This document shows positions 23,870 to 36,611 of a stretch of DNA of 64,000 nt, piece after piece (position 1 is the stretch's first letter; each line of letters starts with the position of its first letter). Position numbers and translations under genes: made by a program. Source of the DNA: Dendrocalamus latiflorus (taxonomy: Eukaryota > Streptophyta > Magnoliopsida > Poales > Poaceae); assembly GCA_017311315.1 (NCBI GenBank), contig CM029666.1, forward strand, positions 2,348,871-2,412,870, read 5' to 3'. The notes beneath the pieces are model-generated. The model did no database searches, was not told the DNA's origin, and was given only the letters and a program-made list of their open reading frames with translations.

Positions 23870-26800
23870 TCACTCTTCAAGATGGAGCAAATTTCAGTGA
23901 GTTACTCCCTGCTGTTCATTATATTCCTCTTCAAAGTGAATGGTTTTATATCAGTCAAAATTCAAGCTCTGAGAAAATGCTTCCTTTTTTTGTTTTGGAT
24001 AAATTCTATAGCTTGGGCATCAATATAAAGAGTGCAGGCCACGAAGAAGTAGCAGCTGTCCAACCAAAGTACTTGTTGGGAAGGATCTATTGGAAGAATT
24101 AGAGCAAAGGCGATCATCACCCAGTGTGATTGCAAAACTGATGGGAATTGATGTGTTGCCACCTGCTTATATAGCCAATAATCGGCGCCAACAATTCAAG
24201 GATGTCTTTGAAGTGTCAGAGGAGCCACCAGAGGCTGTCACAAAAGAGAGGTCCCATCATTTCCCTAAAGGGTTGCCAAGCCTGAAGCGAAGCACACTGA
24301 AATTAAAAAAGCTTATGCCATCAAAGTCTCCCTATGGCGATGAAACATTTGATAACAATGTAGAGAACAGAAATGGCTTGGATCGCTTAAACTCACTAGA
24401 AATAAACAATCCTTTGTTTGAGAAGCGCCCCCACGATGTGAATTATTCCCTAAATCACCGATATGAGAAAGATACTGCAAGTACTTTAAGGAAGTACCCT
24501 GTGGGTTTAGCTAATTCTTCACTTAGAGATACCAGAAATTCATTGAGAGGAAAGTATGAAGATTTCAACAGCATTGTTGTTTTGGAGCCAGGCCTGGGAA
24601 AAGGCTATGATGCAGAGAATTCTTTTTCCATGCCGTACGTCTCACATGTCAATAAGAATATCAGGAGAGATAGGAAACAGAAGCAGGCTGAGTTTGCTGT
24701 GCTCAACAAAGAAAGGTTCTCTCAACATCTTCTAGATACTGAAGATGTTAACGTGTCTAGAATAAAAAGAGAAAGGTGCTTGACTAGCATTACCATTGAT
24801 CCATTGTTAAAGGGACAGGAATCATCATTTGATCAATTCAACATGGTAGACATGAATATTTCCGGATCACCTCAGAGGTATGTCAGTGGTGATATTAACT
24901 CCAGGCAAAACAACAAGTCATCGTCAAATAGCTCGCCTTGGAAAATCTGCCGGAAGTATGAGGAAGCTGATGCTGGTTCAAAAACTCTCGCAGACATGTT
25001 TGCTTTATCTGATTCAGAGAGGCTAAAGATAAATTCAGACTCACATGTCCAAATTCGACAAAATAAACTTGACTGGGGCAATGGTCACAGCAAGGAAGGA
25101 TGCTTTATAGTTTTACCAAAGCATGCACCTCTATTGTCTCTTCATAGCTCCTTGGACAGGAATTCTTCCTGCGAAGGGTCTGCTCACAGTGAAAATTTTC
25201 CAAATGCATCCATTAGTTACAACAGTGGTAAGTTTCTCTTTGATTCTTTCCGGGAAAAACCAATACTGAAGCAAATTGCCAGTGTCAGCCAAGATAAGTT
25301 GAGGAATGATTCTGGTGTCAGACATCTCACCTTGGAGCGGCAGAGACCTGCTTCTCCTTATGCTGATTCCAGAAGTCATTCATGGCGTCTAGCTGACAAC
25401 TTTTCAACTTCTGACTGCATAAATGAGAAAGTATTGTTCACAACAGATGAGGACTTAGTGCAAAAGCCTGCTGAAACTGTACCTTCTGCATTTGGCTTGC
25501 AATTATCTGGGGAACAAAAGGTCTGCAAGTCCTTACATCCATGAATTGAGTAAACCAAAAAGAAACAGAGTGAATAATTTGCTTGCATGTGTCATACTGT
25601 TTAGTTATTCTCCTGTTGTTTCAATGAATTAAGCATTTTTCTGAAATGACAAAAAAAAAGCTACGCGGCTAACTTAGAAACATGAACAAGGGATCAATTA
25701 CTGCTTCTGAATCATATTCTCATTCCATGATTTTTTTAACATTAGAATGCGTTATTCTTCTTCTTTTGTTTGTTGTTGCAACATGAAGGTTTCAATTACT
25801 GCTCCTGAATCATATTCTCACTGATGAATTTTTGCCTTTAGCTTTAGTAGTTTGGTCTTTTCTTGAGCGTGGATGTGTACTGTTCCAGTGTAGTGAATTA
25901 ATTATTGTTGTTATTCCAGTATAGCAGGGTGATATTTTGACCTTCATTTTGTCAAATATCATGCACAGGGCTCTAATGCAATTTTCTCTGTTGACAAGTT
26001 AGGAGTCTTACAACGATCCATTCTGTCATGCGGAGAAGTCTAAGTTTGTGGTGCACCACTCAAACTCATCCAAGTGTTTCCCTGTTTTTTTAGGTGTCAA
26101 GATTGCCTTTTCACTGTCGTGACTATGAATCCATGACACTTTCTAATCAAACTGATTCTCCAAAGTCTCGTAAAGGCTTTAAAGAGGTTGAGCAACCAAG
26201 TCCAGTGTCCATTCTTGAGCCTCCAACTGACGAAGACAGCTATTGTTCCGGATACTTCAAGTATGACTTGCAAGACATGCCTAGTAAGTGAGAGGAACTA
26301 ACTTTTCCAGCAAAACAAAGGAAAAAGGCTGTACTGCAGCCACATGTACTTTTGAGTTTTGAGTTTCTGTAGATTGTCGGTTATACTAAAAATGTGGAAG
26401 TTCATACAAATAATTCGTAAATCAAGCTAAGCAAGTACATTATAGCACCTCACTGAAGCATCATGGGTAATTAATATACTTTAGATAGTATTGCTAAAAA
26501 AAGAAAGTAGCATTAAATTGAGCATTTTAAAGCACATTTCTGGACCTGCCAAAACTGAAGGGTACAGTTATTTATGACAAAATTACTCAAACAAATATGT
26601 TTAAGAAATTTCTTGCATCATGCTTTAATTAATTGAAGTTTCTTTGTTGACCTCAGATGTCGAGAAACGAATAGACGATTGTCAACTACGAGATGAGCCT
26701 GAAGTCTCCATGTCTAGTGATGATGACAATGATTCTTCTTACCAATCTTTGGAAGCATTTCAGCTTGAGGAGGACAGGGACTTCTCATATCTCCTTGACA

Positions 26801-27267
26801 TAATTATAAGCTCCGGTATGATAGTCGATGACTGGCAGCTCTTGTGCAAGTTGTGGCACTCGCCTGGTTGCCCTGCTGGCCCTCATATCTTCGACAGGCT
26901 TGAGAGGAAGTACAACAAGATTGCCACATGGGGAAAGTCAGAGAGGAGGCTTCTGTTTGATCTTGTGAATTCTGTTCTTTCTGAGGTCCTTGCACCATGT
27001 ATCGATGTGCACCCGTGGGTGAATCCTAGAAGTCAGTGCAGGCCTATTTGGGGCCCTGAAGGGCCTGTTGAGAAGGTTTGGCAGACGATGGTCAGGCAGC
27101 AAGAAGAGCTTGCCAGAGGACATCTTGATGACATGGTTCTTGATCCAAACTGGCTGGAAGTTGGTGATGGCATCAATATGGTGGGAAAGCAGATAGCTAG
27201 GATGTTACATGGTGACCTCTTGGAAGAAGTCATATTGGAATTTCTCTCAGGATTGGTTGTTTCATGA
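23870..27267 (+). CDS. TRM-like protein (DUF3741 and DUF4378), spliced
   Basis: Coding exons read as 23870-23896 (tentative), 24012-25520, 26094-26283 and 26657-27267, all with GT-AG borders and compatible phases, giving about 778 residues. Early on, SPSVIAKLMGIDVLPP is the LMG motif of TRM/LONGIFOLIA-type proteins. The middle is Ser/Lys-rich and disordered. The C-terminus (SYLLDIIISSGM ... DMVLDPNWLEVGDGINMVGK, then LLEEVILEFLSGLV) is DUF4378. The family recruits TON1/PP2A factors to cortical microtubules and affects cell shape. No upstream coding exon was recognised: the first exon listed begins at an AG and contains ATG at 23882. A start farther upstream is possible. Confidence 0.82.
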
Positions 27268-28344
27268 GATCAAATTAAGAACTTTCAAGGTGTCAACGCT
27301 ATGGTAAGCAAGTATAATGGCAAATTGGGGATTTGCCCGCAGAAACTTCAAGCACAATGTACTGTAAGCCTGTAACAGCCTTTCAAGTGCAGATATGCAG
27401 CAATTTTTCTGGTCTATAATAGGGGCTATGTTTTAATATGTCCTTTCACTGGAGAGCATGAATGCATGACGCACATGCCAAATAAATGCCCATGCAGGTT
27501 TGTGTGCAGTAACAGATGATGTATGTCCAATACTTTGACGTGTGTAGAAATGTGAGCTTCCAGAAAATCTTGTTATCTGGATTTCAAAATGTTATAAATT
27601 CTTTAGAATTCAGTAGATGCAAATATGCAGCACATATTAGAGAATGCTAACATCTAAAGGCTTTTGCAACATTGGGCATGTAATCTCCAATCCCAGATAA
27701 ATATTTTAATTTTAGACAGAAGAGGTGAGGATCTATTTTTTTTCCTTTCCTTTATGTTTATCATTTCTAGGGCTCGTCAAAGCACGCTTCTATCTCATGA
27801 TTGATGGGCAACAAACATAATTGAAAAGATGGTATATTGGTATGCGAAAGTAACATCAGAGCATCAATTTGCCAATTGCAATTATTTTTTAGACCCCCAT
27901 GTCAAAGCTAGATTATTTCTAGCATACATGCTGGGATGCAGTTTTTCTTTCCTAGTATCTGTGGACATGATCATGCTCCAAATGTGTGTTCTGTAATTTG
28001 ACTCCAAATTTGCTCCAATGTGACTGCAAGTATTTGTGTAGTTTTGTGCTGATATTTAGCATTCAGTTCCTCATGTTCTTCGATCTGTTGTTTGTGTTGT
28101 TTAGTCTATTTGATGTGAATTATATTATGCTGAGTGCCGCTTGTTTTGATTGGGAAATTGGAACCAATCTTTAGTTCTGATGTGGCAGATGAGGATGAGT
28201 AAGTATTTCCGAAATAGTGGATTGAGCTAATTCTCCCTTCGAACTGGCCTTAACCATGAGTGTTTTGCTGCCATGAACACAAGTGCAGAACTGAAATGAA
28301 ACAAACTCTCGATTAGTTTTCACTTGAATTTGCATTTGCATGCA
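27268..28344. other. 3' UTR of the TRM-like gene and spacer
   Basis: T-rich sequence follows the stop codon. No distinct polyadenylation signal stands out, and no other gene is recognised before the miR2118-like site at 28407. Confidence 0.4.
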
Positions 28345-28432
28345 GCGACCGATAAACATCATCGTTTTCTTTTCTTTTTGCAATGGTAAGAGCCACAACC
28401 GTCGAATTCTTGATGTCTCCTATGCCTATGTA
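28345..28432 (+). ncRNA. MIR2118: miR2118-like hairpin 4
   Basis: The 22-nt site 28407-28428 starts TTCTTGATGTCTCC and ends ATGCCTA, 18 of 22 positions as in a common grass variant by my reading. The 5' arm CCGATAAACATCATCGTTTTC-like segment (28349-28369) pairs through ACATCA and weaker flanks, with a loop of about 37 nt. Pairing is poorer than in hairpins 2 and 3. Confidence 0.5.
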
Positions 28433-28721
28433 GTATGTTCACGGACAAACGATTTGCTATGCATGTCTTGTCTGTCGCTGACGATTTGCAGGCTATTCTC
28501 TTGTCGATCACTACCCTCGAGACTACCCTTGAGACACCCTCGTCTGAGTTCCTTACCAAGTAACAGTTACTAAACATCTATTCCAGATCTCAAACGACGT
28601 TATTTGGCGCTGTCAATTCAATTCAATCCACATGTGGCTTCAGTGCTTTCAGTGCTTTGTGAGGTAGTAGCTCGTGTTGGGGATTGTACCCACACCAGAA
28701 ATAGAGTAGTATAGCATGTAC

Positions 28722-28802
28722 ACGAGAAAATTGGCTAGTTGTTAATTGCGACAGAAGAAGCTAACTCACTCGTTGAATTCCCAACGCCTCTCAAACCCAA
28801 TT
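28722..28802 (+). ncRNA. MIR2118: miR2118-like hairpin 5
   Basis: The 22-nt site 28778-28799 starts TTCCCAACGCCTCTCA. Upstream, TTGGCTAGTTGTTAATT (28731-28747) pairs in register: GGC with GCC, GTTG with CAAC, AATT with AATT. The loop is about 28 nt. The changes in the core (AACG for GATG) are matched by the 5' arm, which argues for a maintained fold. Confidence 0.55.
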
Positions 28803-28883
28803 AAGTTGCTGAGTGATGATCCATACCCGGCAACTCACTTTTACATTGCTTGGTTGTGGCGTCCATCCTCCGGCGTCTTATCT

Positions 28884-29945
28884 CACTACTATTAAAAAAA
28901 AGGTCATCCTGAACATTTCATCATAGATGGTTCGATACAAATTATCTATGATAAAGTTACCATAGACGGTTTATCAAGATGGACCATCTAAGTTCATCGA
29001 AATGGAAAGAACTACCTGTGATGACCTACTTATCACAGACGATTCTTTACCAAGAACCGTCTGTAATAATATTTTAACTTATCCGCTCTCATTGAATTTG
29101 AATTTTTCGCTTATCTTGCTGGATTTGCTCTTTAAAATAGAAGGCTTAGCTGTTCTTCTCATCTCCTCTTCTCACTTCTCCTCATCTCCTCTTCTCTCTT
29201 CTCACTTCTCCTCACCAAATTTTTCCTTAAAAATATAAGGCTCGGCCGACTACCAACCCGAGCTTCTCCGCTTCCAGTTGTGACGCCATGGTTCACTATA
29301 TAAGGCATTCTTGTCGTAAGAGTGTCTTGTGTAATGTCACTATCGTGACACAATGGTGACGCTTCCACCGCCAGCCTCTCCTTCATCGCCGGTGATATAT
29401 CCCCCACCCCTTCCCTCTCTTTCTTGATGATTAGTTCTTGTGATGATTGATGGATGGCTAGAGTTTCGGCTCTAGTTGAAATTCATGTTTTATTGCAGAA
29501 TTTGCTGATGCGGCACACATGGTTGCTAATAGACTAGGCGCATATGACCACTGCTTACGACTGTGCACCTATGACCACGGCCTAGGACCACAGCTTACGA
29601 CAGCGGCTTACAACCTAAACAACGAGCCACCAAAGACATGACACTAATTATAAATAGGCCTACTTTGATTCATCTGCATTATGACAATGTTGATGAACTC
29701 AAGAAGACATATTTATATTATCGAGAGAACGCAATCATATACGGTTCTAAACTAGAACTGTTTATGATAATAGACTATCATAGATTGTTCATAAGTAAGA
29801 ACCGTCTATGATAACTGTTCACAGACGATTCAAAAATCATCTGTAATGACCTTAGAGTATTATTGACCTATAAGTACAGACGGTTCAGAAAACAATCTAT
29901 GGTGATGTTTTCAAACTGTCTATGATAAATTTTTCTATAGTAATA
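28884..29945. mobile_element. Small CACTA-type element (1062 bp)
   Basis: It starts CACTACTAT and ends ATAGTAATA, two changes from a perfect inversion, with a TCT duplication on both sides (28881-28883, 29946-29948). Subterminal words such as CACAGACGATT and CCGTCTGT recur at both ends, as in the element at 13327. No transposase is present. The middle (29540-29640) contains GACCACGG/CTTACGAC repeats like those in the Copia LTR at 6552. Confidence 0.72.
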
Positions 29946-29948
29946 TCT

Positions 29949-30689
29949 TTTCTTATTTTTCAACTTCATCCTAGCCAGTATCCTACACGCACTTGTTGAT
30001 GGAAGACAAGGTCATGGTGCATTCGGGCCTATCCATGGCCCAAGGCCTAAGCGCAAGAGGTGCCACACGCGTCGTCAAATTCAGCTCATGGTCCATGACT
30101 CCATGGATAACTACCGTCTTGAGCAAACCAAAGTGCTCCAATGATTCAGTTTTTTTAAAGGACAAAAGTTAGTTTATGAATACATCAACTAAGCATATCT
30201 CTGATCGTTGCATGACCTTTTTTTTAGGGAAAAACAGTAGGAAAGGGATCGTTGCATGGCCTCATCAAACACTGGCACCGCATCTGTTACAGCTCATGAA
30301 AGTGCGTTCTCGTCTATTATGTAATATTAAAAGTTCTTGACAGGTTTTTTAGAGGCATAAAGAAAAAAGAGAAACAAGATAGAAATTCTATAAAAAAAAC
30401 AAAACATCTAACACTTAATCTGATGGACCCTAACTAAATTGAACTTTAACAGTTGTTGAATGTTATTATTTAAAAAAAACATCCAACCATCTATTTAGTA
30501 GACTCAAATTATAACGGCTTAGATTAAAAACAAGAGTCAACACCAAGTACAATAGAAATAATAGAAATTCAAAATATATCTAACCATCCATCTAGCAGAC
30601 CCAAGTTATAACGGCCTAGATTAAAAAAAAGAGTCAATGCCAAATACAATACAAAATAATAGAAATTTGGAAAAAAAACATAAACAAAA
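29949..30689. other. Spacer, unassigned
   Basis: No gene is recognised. The right half contains A-rich direct repeats around CTAGATTAAAAA and GAGTCAA(C/T)(A/G)CCAA that lead into the array at 30690. Confidence 0.4.
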
Positions 30690-31740
30690 TAGCCATTTGA
30701 TTTTCATATGAACTACAAATTAAAATCTATGCATAGCTAAAATTTGAAACAAAAATTAGTAGTTGGATTTGTATACGACTTCTAACCTAAAACAGAGATT
30801 TGAAATTAAATAAAAAACTAAAATAAATTTAGAATAAAAAATAAAAGAAAATTACCAATGTGATTTTCATATGAACTCCAAATTAAAACCCATACATAGC
30901 TGAAATTTGGGGTAAAAGTTAGATGAAAATTAGCAGTTACATTTTCATAAGAATTCTAATCAAAAACTAAAATTCAAAGTTAAATAACAAATCTTAGATT
31001 GAAAAAAAGAGTCCATACCAAGCACAATAAAAATAACAGAAATTTGGTATAAAAATAAAAGAAAATTAGTCATTCGATTTTTACATGAACTCCAAATTAG
31101 AACCGTTTATAGCTGAAATTTGGAATAAAAATTAGCAGTTGGATTATATATGAATTCTAACCTAAAATTGAGATTCAAAATTAAATAAAAACTAACAAGA
31201 AATGGAATGAAAAATAGATATATGATTTATATATGAACTCCAAATTAAAAAACCTACATAGTTGAAGTTCAAAATAAAGGTAGATGAAAAGTAATAGTTA
31301 GATTTGTATAAGAATTCTAAAACAAAACTGAAATTTGACACTAAAAATACATAAATTTGGAATGAAAAAATAACAGGAAATTACCAATTTGATTTTCATA
31401 TGAACTCAAAATTAAACCCCAACATAGCTAAAATTTGGAATAAAAATTAAATGAAAATTAATGGTCAGATTTGTATATGAATTCTGAAAAAAAAAATACT
31501 AAAATTTGAAATTAAATAAAAATAAACCTTAGACTAAAATAAGGAGTCCATGCTAACTACAATAAAAAATAATGTAAATTTGAGATAAAAATTAGTTAAA
31601 TGGATTATATATGAATAAAAACATATAACTAAAAAAGAAACTTCATAAGAAGTACAATATAAAAAATTAAAATTTTAGAATAAAAATCAAAGGAAATTAG
31701 CGATTGGTTTTTAATTTGAAACCAAGGGAAAAATAGAAAA
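30690..31740 (+). repeat. Diverged AT-rich tandem array, period about 145-215 bp
   Basis: Five to six units share GATTTTCATATGAACTCCAA, ACATAGCTGAAATTTGG and GATTTGTATATGAATTCTAA in fixed order. Copies of the first motif start near 30700, 30860, 31077, 31221 and 31390. The plus strand is strongly A-rich and stops occur in all frames. It looks like an old internal repeat of an unclassified element rather than a gene. Confidence 0.75.
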
Positions 31741-31849
31741 TTTGGTTTTATTCAAAATTAAAATACCAAAAATGTGCTAATTTGAGAAAAGGAAAAAAAT
31801 AAGGTAAATAATTTTTACAATTAACCCACATTTCTCTCTCCACCCACCC

Positions 31850-32310
31850 CTCTATACTTAGTGTGGCAGTAAATCTCCGATAAAAATGCAATAAAGGCAT
31901 AAGAAGTGTAACAATACTAAGTGTGATTGTGTTTGTCTTGTAAATATGGAGTCAACGAACAGGAAAATCGTAGTAATTTTCTCAAAAAAGAAGAAGATTG
32001 CAATAAATATCTTGTTGTGCTGCAGTAAAAGCACAAGAAGGTAGCAGCAAATCCATTGTACAGGTTTATTAAAGGCATAATGAGGTCGCAGTACATATTC
32101 TATAACAGTGTTGTAAATGCAGAAGGAGGTTGCAGTTAATCTGTTGTATAGTTTCAATAAACACACAATAAGGTCACAATAAATCTCTTTTAGTAATGCA
32201 GTAAACATTAGAGGTGTAGTAAATATGCGATAGAGATCTAATAAGCACACAAAGTGGTCGCGGTAATTCTATTGCAATGACAAAGTAAACACGTAGAGAG
32301 GTTTTACTAT
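31850..32310. repeat. Short degenerate repeats (CAATAAA...GGTCGCAGTAAAT)
   Basis: Words such as GCAATAAA, AAGGTCACAATAAATCT and GAGGTCGCAGTA recur at irregular 40-60 bp intervals. No coding potential is credible. Similar GCAACAAAT-type repeats occur at 53110-53340. Confidence 0.5.
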
Positions 32311-32514
32311 GTAGGATGTACCTAGTGTTTCTACTGCACCATTTTGGTATGTTACTGCATCCCCCTTCGGTCTTTATTACAGCGCAAATGCATTTATCGT
32401 TTATTGGCAAGTCTTGTATCATTCTGTTCCTCTCATGGGTAAGCTACCAGTGAAAACTGTTCATGAATCCCCACATCACTGATACACATATTATCTACTT
32501 TCAAGCACAAATAA

Positions 32515-32979
32515 ATGGCTATGGCAACCTCTTCCTTGTTGCCAGCATTGATGGCCATCCTGTACGAGTACCTCATCGGCCATACACTGGTGGATGCTGC
32601 GGAAGGACACTATGCCAATGATGTCCTCTCTGCTATGTCCAAGGATTTACCAAAGAAGATGACGATCACCTTCCACCGTCTTGACATCCTCCTCCGTTGC
32701 GTCTTTCGGTTGGTCTCTTACTTGCAGTGAGCTAACTTCGCCATCGACGTGATCCTCCACAACTATGTTGCATGTCTCCAGGAGGCTTGCCATCGCTTGG
32801 AGTGCTTAGTCGAGGCGGTGGGCAACCAAGTCAACCTTGTCGAGACTCCTGAAGAAAGAAATGACGATGAAATATTCTATTATAATATAAAAAAGAATAT
32901 GCTAAAAATTCTCATAAAAAGAAAATATTCTAACCCTTTATTTGGTGTTCACTTGGTTATATTGGTACGAGCTATATAA
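32515..32979 (+). pseudogene. Possible remnant gene, unrecognised
   Basis: Two open stretches on the plus strand, 32515-32730 and 32749-32979, may be one reading frame broken by a stop. The first begins MAMATSSLLPALMAILYEYL and the second includes LQEACHRLECLVEAVGNQV. Codon choice is GC-richer than the flanks, which suggests a true coding origin. I do not recognise the family. Confidence 0.3.
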
Positions 32980-33888
32980 TGTGCATTATGAGCATATAGT
33001 ATAATAAAAGAAAGAAATGACGATGAAATAAATGGAAGACGTTATGTTATGTCATATTTACTATTTTGATATGCAAGTATTTGGAAAAGCAAGTTTTTGT
33101 TATAGGTAACAAGTATTGAAAAACAGAGTGATCATTTTCTCTATTATAATATATAATATTAAAATATCTATGCAACGATCTATTTTCTAAAAAACAAAAT
33201 CACACATGTTTTATCAAGTCATTTAAACATAGTACTTTAAGGATGATGTCCACTTAAGTCGGCGGACCATCTTGCTAAGTGAAGAAGAAGAAGAAGAAAA
33301 AACATTAGCTTGCATGAACTCTTCCTCTCTCAAAATAATTAAAAAGCCAGCATGCATGCATGAGCATACACAAGCATTGTCCAAGTTGCAACCATGCATG
33401 GCACCAAATTAAACAGTGTGTTGTCACGTGTTTCTTCGACAGGGAAAAACTATAGGAGCATGCATATATACGTAACCTAAGCTCAGCCGGTTTTACTGTC
33501 CTAATTAAGTTCAGCCCGATGGCTAGCCGCTCAAGCTCCGCGCGATGCGACTCTACAGAATGTTGAGGCGCGGCTGGCCCGCGACCCATCAGATATCGCA
33601 CATCACGGCCATTATGGCACGCGGTGTAGTTGGAACACACTCCGTCTGGGTGATGGTCTCTCGGGTTGGCCGAGCCTTGTACATGCACGAAGCGTTGCGC
33701 GGAGCTGAGATGAAATAAACAACAATGATGGGAACGATGTATGTATGTTAACACAGAAGAAATAATCTAATGTATACAGGCATACAGCAGAATTAGTAAC
33801 ACCTGAAATTACACACATCCAAAAGCAGAACTAGCTATAAGGCTAGATCGCCAGTCTTAACCGTGCAAGAAGAAATATAACCTTGGAT
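32980..33888. other. Spacer, unassigned
   Basis: No recognised gene or repeat. A minus-strand open frame at 33305-33754 has no recognisable domain. A (GAA)n run lies near 33283-33299. Confidence 0.4.
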
Positions 33889-33910
33889 TTCCCGACGTCT
33901 TCCAGTCCAA
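33889..33910 (+). ncRNA. miR2118-like site 6, no clear foldback
   Basis: The site starts TTCCCGACGTCTTCCA and matches the family consensus at about 17 of 22 positions. A distant upstream segment (GATGGGAACGATGTATG, about 33723) resembles the passenger strand, but pairing is patchy and the loop would exceed 130 nt. Best read as a decaying family member. Confidence 0.3.
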
Positions 33911-34474
33911 TCTGTGCACAAGGACAAGACGTTAATACAGTAGTATTGGTTCTCATGCATGGACGTTCTATCCATCGCCAAAGGTGTATTATATTTGCTT
34001 GCCGGCCGGCCGGTAGTATAATTCTCTTGCTATCTATATATAGTGCTTTCGTTGCTGGTTCTATTTTAGGATGTAAGAGAAAGTGAAGCTAGGTAGATGT
34101 GCGGTTAGTCAGGAGGGGGAAGAAGAAGAAGTGAAGCTAACAAGTAGCTAGTAAGGCTTCCATTTATATTGTGGATGGCGACCTCAACATATCATTCATT
34201 GAATTTGATACACGCATAGCAGTAACTCGTCTGTCTGCAAGAGCAATATATTGTGGAATTAATCATGCGCAAGAGTATACAGACCTCAGAGTTATTCCGC
34301 GATCCGATTTTCACATGGTTCCTGAAAGAAGTTTCGTTTTTTCTGGAAAAAAAAAAAAGAGAGAAGAAATCTTGAATTGCCGCATGGGCGTTCTTTCTCA
34401 TTCAGCTCCTGCATGCTCTATACTGTAAGCAGTACATAGAGTACGACCCTTCTGTCAGGTAGCTGTGATCGTTT

Positions 34475-34735
34475 TGCCTTCAGCTTTTAGTTTCCGGCTT
34501 ATTTTTCACTATTCATAAATTTTGTCTTTTTCTGAACTTTTGGCTTTTTGTTAAGCTTTTTTGCCGGTTCTTTTTTCCCGTATTTGTTTGTATTATATGT
34601 AATGGGCCAACATGTTTTTTATATTTTTTAATTTTTTAAATTTAATTATGCTAAATAAGCCTCTGTCAGCTCGGTGTTTTTTCAGCCAGCTACAGTACTT
34701 TTCAGCCATAAGCCACCAAAAAAAGCCCAAATGAA
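34475..34735 (-). mobile_element. MITE copy c (inverted relative to 20082)
   Basis: It reads as the reverse complement of the family at 19100 and 20082: GGCTTATTTTTCACTATT, then AAGCTTTTTTGCCGGTTCTT, then TTTTTAAATTTAATTATGCT, then CAGCTACAGTA. The ends are not sharply defined. Confidence 0.6.
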
Positions 34736-34859
34736 TCGCAAAATTATACCTGAGACAACCGCGGAATAACGAGCCTAACAAAATAACAAATTGGCTTCTA
34801 GTGAAAGAAAATTCCGGGTCTGTTGTTTTTGTTGGGTAATATGGGAATTTCCCTCAATT

Positions 34860-35580
34860 CTGAAGTAAAAGAAAGAAAAATGGGGAACGAAATCTCGGAT
34901 CAGGGCCCACATCCACATGTAAGGGAGATAAGAGGAGAGATGTGGTCGGTTGAAGACGTCCGAGAGAAGGGGATCAGATGATCCCCTCCCCCTCCTCCTC
35001 GCGCTGGACTCGCTCCGGCCATTTAAGGGCGCCGCTACCTTCTCAGCTGGTCTCCCGCCCCCTTGCTTCCCCCTTAAAATCAGGCCATGGGAGCACTAAC
35101 AGAGCAGATCAATCAAGAAGACACACATATATCCGAGAGCAATCAGTGGGTTTTTCCTTGGTCTCCTGAACGGCTTGCACCTGCGAGCTCTCCAAGACCT
35201 CGGTTGACTTCCTCGCCGGTAGAGATCTGCCGTGGTTGAGATCTACCGTGGTCATGATCAGCTGTGGTCGAAAGCTACCGTGGTCGCAAACTCTCAGTTG
35301 CTTCATCTGATTGGGAATTCTGTTGGTTTTGTGCGGCATCAACTTGCACCTTGGCTTCGCAACTTGATGAGCACTGATTTGTGAAGTTAGGTATTGTATC
35401 TCCGTTAACCTCTCCGGCAATATCTTGGCATACATTGGTGATTAATTTCCTAGGACATCATCTTTACGATGAACCTTGCCCCTGTCGGCCTTCTCGGTGG
35501 CTTGGACTACCACTGCCCAGTGAGCTGTTCTTTACATCTTTTAACTCTATTGTGCACTGCATTAGTTAGCTGTGCTAGTA
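34860..35580 (+). promoter_or_regulatory. Possible transcription start region without a recognised gene
   Basis: A CT-rich GC block with CATTTAAGG (about 35018) precedes an ATG at 35086 that opens a short frame (MGALTEQINQEDTH...) of about 50 codons. Downstream is a run of CTGTGGTCG/CTACCGTGGTC repeats (35218-35290). It could be a leader of an unidentified transcript or an LTR fragment. Confidence 0.2.
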
Positions 35581-36611
35581 CCTTCGTCCATTATCTTTGA
35601 AATTTGTGAGAGTAGATACTAGAGTAGCACGTCTCTATTATTTATCATTGGTCTTAGCCTGCTCCGATCACTGTCATTATACTAAGGTAACTTGTTAAAT
35701 TGACAAACTAACAGAATAGATGGTCACATTGGTTAATGATCTGTTGATAAGGGTTCAGAAGGCTAAGATCAAATCTTGAGCAATTCCTCAGCTGAAAGAA
35801 AAATAATACAATAAATTGTGTGCAGTATGCAGATTTCAATTGCCCACTGTATTAATCAGTTAAGTATATTGTCCTGTTTATTTGACTTGAGTATTCTATT
35901 TGTGCCAAGAGATAATATGTTAACATTCATGTCATTTACTTGTTCTTGGATATATATTTTGCTGTTTATACTTAAATCTAGAATCAATATGAAAATTTGA
36001 CTAAAACCGTTTAATTTCCAACAATTTTTTGTCGCTTGAGAATCGAACTGCGCAGATGGAAACAGCGAATAACGGAATAAGCACATGTCATTGATCCATA
36101 AGACCACAGCAAGTTAGAGCTAGATGCCAAGTTTCATACCGAGGAAAGATCAATGTTTCAACTGCTTATTAGTAACATCGTTTTGAACAAATTCATTATA
36201 AACACAAGAAAGATCGGTAAATAAGTCTTTGATAACCAGATTTAAACAATTAGTCTAGCCATCTAAAAGATCGAGCTTCTTTTATGCTGCTTCATCTACA
36301 ACCGGAGAAAAATTAAGGAATCCCCTCTGAAGAGAGACACTGACACACCACCAAGTCGCCTCAGATGATTAATGGGGCAGCATCACCTATAACATTGCAC
36401 GGCTTTCATACCTAGAAGTACATGAGTTATTGCAAATGTCTCTGCTATGGTAGCGTAGGCTCAATTCAGAGTGTAGTAAACTGGCTCCTTGGAAAACCCA
36501 GGGGCCAGGTAGTAACCGTTACCCGGCAAGCACGGCCATCTTGTGGTCTCGTTCCTCCGTCGTCCTGTGTGGTGAACTGAAAATTTGAGGGGGAAAAATG
36601 GATTAGCAGGT
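35581..36611. other. AT-rich spacer
   Basis: No recognised gene, RNA or repeat. Confidence 0.4.

Noticed and set aside
24090..24092. Start of the TRM-like protein at 24090
   Set aside because: That codon is TTG; the family sequence continues upstream in frame to the splice acceptor at 24011.
33305..33754. 149-codon minus-strand frame
   Set aside because: No recognisable domain and no start context or neighbouring exons.
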